Shown: piece by piece, positions 56,684 through 64,000 of the stretch
Position numbering within the stretch: the stretch's first letter is position 1
Layout of the letters: each line of letters starts with the position of its first letter
DNA from: Eurosta solidaginis
Taxonomy: Eukaryota > Arthropoda > Insecta > Diptera > Tephritidae
Length of the DNA: 64,000 nucleotides
Assembly: GCF_040869045.1 (NCBI RefSeq)
Contig: NC_090320.1
Span: forward strand, 251,100,978-251,164,977
Direction: 5' to 3'
Made by a program: the position numbers and the translations under genes
Notes under the pieces: model-generated
What the model was told of the DNA's origin: nothing
Databases searched by the model: none
What the model saw: the letters and a program-made list of their open reading frames with translations, nothing else

Positions 56684-57386
56684 TAATTGGCGTACTAGAT
56701 AAAACCATGAACTTAGTTTCGTTAACGTTAAGCTTGAGTTTATTAGTGCAAAGCCATCTATACAATGAGTCCAAATCTTCTTGCATTTTGCTCCTTGCTA
56801 TTGAAATGTCAGTTTCATTTACTTCAAGTAGCGCATCATCTGCAAACAACCTGACTTTACTATATTTCAGTGCTGATGATATATCGTTTATGTAAATGTT
56901 GAACAGGATTGGTGCTAATACCGACCCTTGTGGTAAACCTATGTCCACTTGTGCCTCGGATGAGACTACTGACTCGATGGTTGTTCTTTGTTTCCGGTCT
57001 GATAAGAAGCTTCTAAACCATTGCAATTCATTTTCCCTAATACCAATTTTTTGTAGTTTATCGAGCATTATATTCCTATCAATTGTTTCGAACGCTCTTT
57101 TCAGGTCAATGAAAACTGCTTCTATATGTTTTTTTAGGCTCAGCTCTTCCTTCCAGGTAGATATGACGTAATTTAACGCCGTCTCGCAAGAGTGCCTTTC
57201 TCGGAAACCGGATTGTTCCTTTATAAGGATTTTATTATTTTCTAAGTAATTAAGCAGTTGATTTTTTATTACAATTTCCAGAATTTTTTCTATGTTCGGC
57301 AATGTATTTATCGGCCTAAGTTCTTCTGCCATTATTGAATCTTTTAATTTCCTTTCTTTTTTATTTGCGAACCAGCAGTTACACAA
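56684..57386 (-). pseudogene. LINE reverse transcriptase core
   Basis: Minus frame with ELRPINTLPNIEKILEIVI (usually YRPIS), SGFRERHSCETALNYV, IDLKRAFETIDRNIML (motif A), GLPQGSVLAPILFNIYIND and VRLFADDALL (motif C). The core residues are present and open over ~240 codons. The frame stops being LINE at the DNA-element boundary (56683). The C-terminal part continues left of 56095 (for example RYDTSIKSMLDALNWLSVKQ and GLKCFNELPNHVKNC). The N-terminal half, including the endonuclease, is missing. Confidence 0.87.
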
Positions 57387-57424
57387 TCAACAACATCAGC
57401 TTTGAAATCCAGCGAAAATCACTC

Positions 57425-57930
57425 TTGTAAATGAATGCTACATTGGCTGGGTAGGGAATTGAAATGTAAAGTCCTTTCTCGGCAAACGAAAATCATGCTC
57501 TTATCGTACACATCCTGCTACATATATGGTATAGAAGTATGGACCATGAAAACATCAGATGAGGAGGCGCTGCACAACATCGATAACACTCCCCAAAACC
57601 TTCGGGGAGTATCTTTACCGCTACAACAACAAGACAGCTCTGGAAGTTTTCGATAGTAAAAGCACACGTTGTTGTAACGATAAGGACACTTCCCGAAGGC
57701 CTTGGGATATTGTAGACGTCAACATAAGTAGAACATCGTATTAAAAAACAGCGGCTAAGGTGGCTAGACCATAGAAAGAATTTTTTTATTGGAACTCAGC
57801 TACAAGCAAAGGAAGAGGGCGGGCCACTCCGCTAAAAGCACCAGATGGAGGGCAACAAGAAACGGCTGGCACGTTTTGTTGAACGGCCATAACCATTTAA
57901 ACGGTTAGGCGCCAATTAAGTAACTAATTT
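57425..57930 (+). mobile_element. RTE-like LINE 3' end, interrupted by retroposon scraps
   Basis: The plus frame at 57435-57570 reads LLSYTSCYIYGIEVWTMKTS then DEEAL, the post-RT block of RTE-type LINEs (LYGxExWTM). It is interrupted by retroposon tails and resumes with KTALEVFDSK. 57770-57930 gives the far C-terminus and 3' UTR ending GGTTAGGCGCCAATTAAGTA, as at 31441-31650. Confidence 0.7.
57572..57712. repeat. Two opposed CAA-tailed retroposon 3' ends
   Basis: Plus-sense end at 57572-57632 (ATCGATAACACTCCCCAAAA ... CTACAACAACAAG) and minus-sense end at ~57670-57712 (TTGTTGTAACGATAAGGACA, CTTCCCGAAGGCC). They flank ~38 bp of LINE sequence and give a head-to-head tail pair. Confidence 0.65.
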
Positions 57931-57971
57931 AATATATGGTTTCTTTAATCCAATTCTGAGACACTGTTCTT

Positions 57972-58332
57972 TAACAGCGGGTTAGGGGGTCAGAATATTC
58001 CCGCGGTAGGTATGCCTGTCGTAAGAGGCGACTAAAATACCAGATTCAAGGGGCTGTGTAGCGCAACCCTTCAGGTTGCCAGCGCAATATATAGCTTCTC
58101 GAAACCCAATTGTCAACCTCACCTATCCGAGGCGAATCCTGTTTGACTAACAGACGAGGCTCTGGCGACTCCAAGCTCCTCATGGAACTTGGGGGTGGGG
58201 ACGGAGGGGATGGACTGAAGGTTTAATGTGGCCACATAAATCGTTCCCGAGATGGTCGGGCTAGCACCTAATGGCACTCCCCAAAGCCTTCGGGGAGCAA
58301 CCTTATCGCTACAACAACAACAACAACAATAG
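57972..58332 (+). mobile_element. CAA-tailed retroposon, near full length
   Basis: From CAGCGGGTTAGGGGGTCAGA through GGTAGGTATGCCTGTCGTAA, ATTGTCAACCTCACCTATCC and GATGGTCGGGCTAGCACC to a (CAA)n tail at 58310-58330. A ~65-bp segment between TAGCACC and CACTCCCC (the GTACCGGATCTG part) is deleted. Non-coding. Confidence 0.8.
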
Positions 58333-58814
58333 ATGAAGAAGAAATTGCACACTAAGTAGGAAAAATTATTCGAAAGTTTGTTGCTATGGCTTTAGGCTCA
58401 CATAAATGGAAAGCGGACTGATCTCCTACTAAGAAATATCACACCGGCTACATAGCTCAGATGTAACTACAAAAACAAGATAAGAATCGAGAGGAAATAA
58501 CCGGCAAGATATTTACTTTTGTTTCAAGCTCTTTCAAAATATCCCACGATGCGGCGCTCCCTGCTAGACTACAAATAAGTTCTAACAAATATCTATGCAT
58601 ATTACATTTGTATTATAAACTAACTGTATATTGCAATGCATTGGAAATACGTACAAACATACATACATATGTAGTACATACCAAAATATTTGCAATGTAG
58701 GCCCACACAAAGCAAGACAGCGTATTTGGTTTGGTTCGTCGCTTGGTTGTTTGACTTACATACAACATAAAAATGGTATTGGGTCATTCCAATGGATGGG
58801 AAATTTCCAATCGA
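58333..58814. other. Nothing recognised
   Basis: AT-rich; no coding frame or repeat end before the HINE at 58815. Confidence 0.35.
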
Positions 58815-60992
58815 TTTTTATACTCAGCTGAGCAGAGCTCACAGAGTATATTAACTTTGTTCGCATAATGGTAATCCGTAACGGCATAAACTAATCAAGA
58901 TAGATATAGACTTCTATATATCAAAATGATATAGAAGAAGTAAATTTTGAGGTATCTTAATGAAATTTGGTATGTACATAAGTTCCTGGGCACTCATCTC
59001 GGATCGCTATTTAAAATGAACGAAATCGGACTATAACCACGCCCACTTTTTCGATATCGAAAATTTCGAAAAACCGAAAAAGTGCAATAATTCATTACCA
59101 AAGACGGATAAAGCGATGAAACTTGGTAGGTTATGACGCAGTATAGAAAATTTGTAAAATTTTGGACAATGGGCGTGGCACCGCCCAATTTTAAAAGAAG
59201 GTAATTCAAAAGTTTTGCAAGCCGTAATTTGGCAGTCGTTGAAGATATCATGATGAAATTTGGCAGGAACGTTACTCCTATTACTAAATGTGTAGCCCTG
59301 TGAAGTTGGCACCTACTTGGGCGAATAATTAAAAAAACCATACACAAAAATTTTTGTTTCGCTTTATTGTGCTAAATCGTATGTCCGTCGTTTGCCCATC
59401 GTTTGTCCATGTTTGTCCAGGAGAAATTTTCGTTTGTCCACCTTTTGTTAAAAAGTTATTTCAAAAAACAAAAATCGTGTGTGAAGTTGGCGCCTCCATA
59501 TACGAGTAATTAAAAAAACCAAATGCCATTCATTTCTCCTTCGTTTGTCCACGTTTGTCCAGGAAAAATTTTCGTTTGTACACCCGTTGTTAAAAAGTTA
59601 TAACAAAAATGTTTTTTTTTTTCGAAAAAACCAAAAAATTTTTTGTTTCGCTTTATTGTGCTAAATCATATGTCCGTCGCTTGCCCATCGTTTGTCCAGG
59701 AAAAATTTTCGTTTGGCCACCTTTTATTAAAAAGTTAGTTAGCAAAATCTGACGACGAACACGCCCACTTAAAAAAAAATTTTTTTTTAAAGTCAAATTT
59801 TAACAAAAAATGTAATATATTTACAGTATATAAGTAAATTATGTCAACATTCAACTCCAGTAACGATATGGCGCAACAAAATACAGAAATAAAAGAAAAT
59901 TTCAAAATGGGCGGGCCCCGCCCTTTTTCATTTAATTTTTCTAGAATACTTTTAATGCCATAAGTCGAACAAAAATTTACCAATCCTTGTGAAATTTGGT
60001 AAGGGCATAGTTTCTACGACGATAACTGTTTTCTGTGAAAATGGGCGAAACCGGTTTAACCCACGCCAGTTTTTATACACAGACCACCGTCTGTCCTTCC
60101 GCTCGGCCGTTAACACAATAACTTGAGCAAAAATCGATATATCTTTACTAGACTTTGTTCACGCACTTATCTGAACTCACTTTATCTTGGTATTAAAAAT
60201 GGGCGGAGTCCGACTATGACCAAGCCCACTTTTTCGATATCGAAAATTACGAGAAATTTAAAAGAATGCCATAAATCTATACCAAATATGAAAAAAAGGA
60301 TGAAACATTGTAATTGGATTGGTTAAAATATAACTTAAAAAAAAACTTTGTAAAATGGGTGTGCCACCTATCATATTAAGTAGAAGAAAATGAAAAAGTT
60401 CTGCAGGGCAAAATGTCTTGGAAATGGCAGGAATACTGTTCGTGGTATTACATATATAAATATATTAGTGGTACCCGATAGATGATGTTCTGGGTCACCC
60501 TGGTCCACATTTTGGTTGATATCTCGAAAACGCCTTCACATATACCACTAAGGGCCACTCCCTTTTAAAACCCTCATTAATACCTTTAATTTGATACCCA
60601 TATGGTACAAACACATTCTAGAGTCACCCCTGGTCCACCTTTATAGCGATATCTCGAAAAGGCGTCCACCTATAGAACTAAGGCCCACTCCCTTTTAAAA
60701 TACTCATTAATACCTTTCATTTGATTCCAATATCGTACAAGCACATTCTAGAGTCACCCCTGGTCCACCTTTATGGCGATATCCCGAAATGGCGCCCACC
60801 TATAGAACTAAGGCCCACTCCCTTTTGAAATACTCTTTAATACCATCCATTTGGTACCCATGTTATACAAACACATTCCAGGGTTACCCTAGGTTCATTT
60901 TCCTACATGGAGATTTTTCCTTATTTTGTCTCCAAAGCTCTCAGCTGAGTATGTAATGTTTGGTTACACCCAAACTTAGCCTTCCTTACTTG
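58815..60992 (+). mobile_element. HINE/helentron-like element, variant A, with insert
   Basis: Left end TTTTTATACTCAGCTGAGCA. Right end CTCTCAGCTGAGTATGTAAT, hairpin GTTTGG-TTACAC-CCAAAC, then CTTCCTTACTTG (60992). Tandem ~130-bp units lie at 60480-60900 (TTGAT/TTGGT marks at 60591, 60721, 60851). A foreign segment lies at 59290-59738. Confidence 0.78.
59290..59738 (+). repeat. CGTTTGTCC-rich repeat inserted in the HINE
   Basis: Three related blocks, each with GAAGTTGGC or TTTCGCTTTATTGTGC, then TCGTTTGTCCA, TCCAGGAAAAATTTTCGTTT and TTAAAAAGTTA. HINE sequence is interrupted before it (ACTATATGTG in other copies) and resumes at TTAGCAAAATC. Origin unknown. Confidence 0.65.
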
Positions 60993-61744
60993 TTTTTTAT
61001 AAACATTGAATTTTTGGAAAATAAAGTCATTCTTTATTACTTGAAGCTCATACATGAACATGACGTTAGAGAAATACTTCGGCGGTTAAGAACATTACTA
61101 GGTTGGTATTTTGGCGTTAATTAGCCGAAAATGAGTTGCGATGAAAATAATTTTGCCGCTCTTTTCGAAGTACTTTTTTTGGGTGCTTCGGTAAGCTCAC
61201 GTTGAGTTAAACAAGCACCTTCGTAAAAACTGACTTCATTGATCGAAATGGTATTTTGTCGTTTATATTAGCTACTAATTAGCGCCAAAATACCCACCAA
61301 GTCGTATTTCGATCACTTTACTATAATTCGGTCTTTTGAGGGTACGTCGATATTTTTATATAACGTCAAGAAAAAAAAAAATGAAGCACAAAATAATTTC
61401 CCCTTCGCAACTAATTAGAACCTAACTAGCGGCAAAGTACCCACTAACTTTTACTTTACTGCAAAGCAGTTTTGCATGTTTACTTTGTGGCTTCATAAAC
61501 TCGCACATCATTGATTAGCCAGCGAACTCTTTCAATCCAATTTTTGTTCGTCGAGAAAGGTCTTAATTTTTTAATTGTCCACTCAGTCCAAAGTAGCACT
61601 TGATGACAAAAACCATTATCCTTTATGATCATATGTTATTAATTTGCGAGCTTTGCTCATATTGCTTTATACAATGGTTTTTGTAATTGATATTAGAGAA
61701 AAATTGTAAGTTTACAAACGGCGATATCCTTTAGATTTCTAGGC
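60993..61744. other. AT-rich, one inverted repeat, no gene
   Basis: GGTTGGTATTTTGGCGTTAA (61102) and TAGCGCCAAAATACCCACCA (61279) form an imperfect inverted pair ~165 bp apart; a third related word GCGGCAAAGTACCCACTAA lies at 61431. It may be a decayed small element. Confidence 0.4.
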
Positions 61745-62155
61745 TTACCCCAGCAGTGGGTCCAATAGTTTTAATTTGATCCTAAAAATAGTCCCAAAAT
61801 GGTCCCGAAAACAACTTCGCATAGCTTCGAAACAATTAGTTAACAGTATTAAAAAAATATAGTTACGTATTAGTTTTTTAAAACGGTCGCTGAACTACAC
61901 GGAAACGTATCCCGCATTTATCCCAAAACAGTCCCGTAATGGTCCCTAAAACATCTCGAGGTTATCGCTAAAAGCAATCCCAAAGTATCTAGATATTGTC
62001 TCAAATTATTGAGTATATTGGAAAGATTTTCGGTCATCTCTTGTTAAATCGTTTCTGTATACATACATTAATTATCCACCCTGTCGGAAAATCAATAAGA
62101 CAAAGTATCTCAAATTATCCTGAAATAGTCGCGAAATAGCTTGAATGAAACGACC
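61745..62155. repeat. Relic of GATCCCGAAA-type satellite
   Basis: Scattered AGTCCCAAAATGGTCCCGAA (about 61791) and GTCCCGTAATGGTCCC (about 61931), with less regular words between. A second relic lies at 62815-63000 (GAAATGATCCCGAAATAATG). The LINE scrap 62160-62755 sits between the two. Confidence 0.6.
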
Positions 62156-62159
62156 ATAC

Positions 62160-62755
62160 CTAGGTTAGGTTAAGAGGGCGACATTGTGAGTGCCGGGAGA
62201 TTAATTTGTAGTGGTTCCCCTTGAACCACTTGCTTTCTCTGATGAACTTAAGTAGGAGTTAAAGATCCACCTTCCCCAACCTCTGCCAGACTGTCGAAAA
62301 ACCGTGCAACCAGAAATCTGAGTCGTCTTGTTTGCAGTCGTGGACATCGGCAGAGAAAGTGATGAATCGACTCCTCTTTCTCCTCATCCTGACAGCTTCT
62401 GCAGAGGGAGCTAGTTGATATACGCATTGGTGCAACAGCGCAGTGGCCAACACATCCGTTAAATCTCTCACTGCAGATTTCTTTAGCTTGGGAAGAAAGG
62501 CGGTTCCTTTCCTATCCAAACATGACCATAAGGAGATAACCCAGCTGTGGTCGTAAGGAACTGTCTGCCCCGCTTGTGTGCATTTCGGAACCGTACTCTC
62601 CATGGAATAGACCTCCGCCTGGAAGACACTGCATTAGTGAGGAAGTCAGCATGATTGTTTTACCTGAAGATGCTTTGAGTACATTCCAGCTCCATTCCCT
62701 TTTCCATTTTCGTGCCACTGTTTAGGCATATCCCTTATGTTCTGCACCTGAAAGT
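62160..62755 (-). mobile_element. LINE C-terminal fragment (R1/LOA-like)
   Basis: The minus strand in two frames shows RLTDVLATALLHQCVYQLAP-like sequence and, in a shifted frame, a CQDEEKEESIHHFLCRCP-like zinc-knuckle end (about 62330-62400), a hallmark of R1-type LINE C-termini. The left end is TAGGTTAGGTTAAG (62160-62173). Frames are broken. Confidence 0.6.
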
Positions 62756-62814
62756 CAAAAACTGCCGTGATATGATCGGTGTCCGACGTAAGGTCAGTTG
62801 TCACCATCAAGATC

Positions 62815-63000
62815 ATTTTGTAAACAGTTTTTAAATGGTCCCGAACTAGTGCTAAAATACTACTTATTCCCGAAACGGTCTAAAATAATCCATTTAATTT
62901 TGAAATGATCCCGAAATAATGTGGAACTCATCCGGAGAACAATACCGAAAACATCTGGAAGTGATGCCGAAATTAGCTCAGAGGGTTTGCTAAACAATGT
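62815..63000. repeat. Second relic of GATCCCGAAA-type satellite
   Basis: GTCCCGAACTAGTGC, GATCCCGAAATAATGTGG and ATACCGAAAACATCTGGAAG then TGATGCCGAAA correspond to satellite words AATGATCCCGAAATAGTC and CCGAAAACCATCCAGAAGTG, with heavy decay. Confidence 0.6.
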
Positions 63001-63039
63001 TTCCTAAAATTTTCTACATAGTTTGGATCTGCTTTCTCA

Positions 63040-63930
63040 TTTAGAAGTGACTGTTCTCATTTCCATATGACGCTTACGCATTTTCAAGTGATACTTTCTT
63101 ATTTATAACTGAGTACATATTCTCAATTACAAATTACGCTTTCTCATTTTCATTTGATGCTTTCTCATTTACAAGTACTATACTCATTTTCATATGACGC
63201 TTTCGCATTTACAATTGACTATTCGCATTTACGACTGACGCTTTCGAAATTACCTCTGACGCTTTCTAATTTTCAAATGACGCCTTCTCATTTACAAGTG
63301 ACTATTCGCATTTCTATGTGACGCTTTCGCATTTACAATTGACTTATCTCATTTCCAAATGATGCTTTCGCATCTAAAATTCACTATTCTCATTTACAAC
63401 TGACTATTCTCATTTACAAGTGACTATTCTATGACTATGACTATGACGCTTACGCATTTTCAAGTGATACTTTCTTATTTATAACTGAGTACATATTCTC
63501 AATTACAAATTACGCTTTCTCATTTTCATTTCTCATATACAAGTACTATACTCATTTTCATACGACGCTTTCGCATTTACAATTGACTATTCGCATTTAC
63601 GACTGACGCTTTCGAAATTACCTCTGACGCTTTCTAATTTTCAAATGCCGCCTTCTCATTTACAAGTGACTATTCGCATTTCCATGTGACACTTTTGCAT
63701 TTACAATTGACTATTCTCATTTTCGAATGATGCTTTCGCATTTACAATTCACTATTCTTATTTACAACTGACTATTCTCAATTACAATTGACGCTTTCGA
63801 AATTTAATTTACAGTTTTCTCATTTACAAGTGACTATCCTCATATCGAAGTGACGCTTTCGCATTTACAATTGACTATTCTCTTTACCATATGACGCTTT
63901 CGCATTTATATCTGATCTCATTTACAACTG
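63040..63930. repeat. ~20-bp tandem array (GACGCTTTCGCATTTACAAT) with higher-order copy
   Basis: About 40 imperfect units alternating GACGCTTTCGCATTTACAAT and GACTATTCTCATTTACAAGT. A ~376-bp block is duplicated (GACGCTTACGCATTTTCAAG at 63069 and 63445). No coding potential. Confidence 0.88.
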
Positions 63931-64000
63931 GAAATGGTGTAGTTTAAAGTCAATGAGCTTTTCAGTTGAGGCGCACATTTTCGCGGAATGACTCTATTGC

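Larger units (their letters stand above)
54750..57390 (-). mobile_element. LINE (RT), TAA-tailed, split by a DNA element
   Basis: RT core at 56684-57386, C-terminal region at 55308-56010, ~500-bp 3' UTR (with repeated TGTCGGAATGCAT and ACGTGTTCTCAATCCTGCC-like blocks at 54864-55110) and a (TAA)n tail at 54758-54785. A TA-flanked element occupies 56095-56683. 5' truncated at ~57390. Confidence 0.82.

Noticed and set aside
62160..62173. TAGGTTAGGTTA as an insect telomere (TTAGG) seed
   Set aside because: Only two units, at the end of a LINE fragment, and higher flies lack the TTAGG telomere; coincidence or LINE tail is more likely.

Overview
This is eukaryotic, repeat-rich DNA from a higher fly (Diptera). 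I infer a tephritid fruit fly (Bactrocera/Ceratitis/Rhagoletis-like) from the repeat families, which I recognise by eye only. The one confident host gene is on the minus strand. Its two coding exons (15011-15975 and 6262-6899) join in phase across an 8.1-kb intron and encode the N-terminal ~534 residues of a secreted alpha-2-macroglobulin/complement-like protein, best matched to insect Mcr (macroglobulin complement-related). A splice acceptor just 5' of its ATG shows that non-coding 5' exon(s) lie further right. The rest of the gene lies to the left, outside the window, so 1-6261 is intron. I see no rRNA, tRNA gene, CRISPR or prokaryotic feature.

Nearly everything else is mobile DNA. 1-6.2 kb: a broken non-LTR retrotransposon (LINE, minus) carrying a foldback element, then a decayed mobile-element ORF with an EQGERFHQD motif. 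6.9-15 kb (intron 1): nested insertions, with a LINE inside the ~129-bp tandem array of a Helitron (TC...CTAG ends, A|T target), which sits inside a HINE/helentron-like element. 16-19.4 kb: a tRNA-derived SINE, a LINE relic and a palindromic foldback element. 19.5-25.9 kb: a BEL/Pao LTR retrotransposon with matching LTRs and 5-bp target duplication but several reading-frame breaks. 25.9-35 kb: HINE copies, solo LTRs, a retroposon with a clear target duplication, and a near-perfect hairpin MITE. 35.7-40.6 kb: a ~3.9-kb GATCCCGAAA-type satellite inside an interspersed element. 41-46 kb: another LINE, a retroposon/LINE chimera and a HINE. 46.8-54.4 kb: the least repetitive part, interrupted by a solo LTR, a small inverted repeat and an element with ~118-bp tandem units. 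54.4-64 kb: a LINE with a DNA-transposon insertion, RTE-like LINE ends, a HINE, satellite relics and a ~20-bp tandem array at the right edge.

The most interesting signals concern how these elements are built: a shared ~130-bp tandem module in a Helitron and in HINE elements; paired sequence changes at the two ends of HINE variants; a paired change in a terminal hairpin; and a CAA-tailed retroposon whose tail matches that of a resident LINE. I found no operon-like or clearly new multi-gene system.
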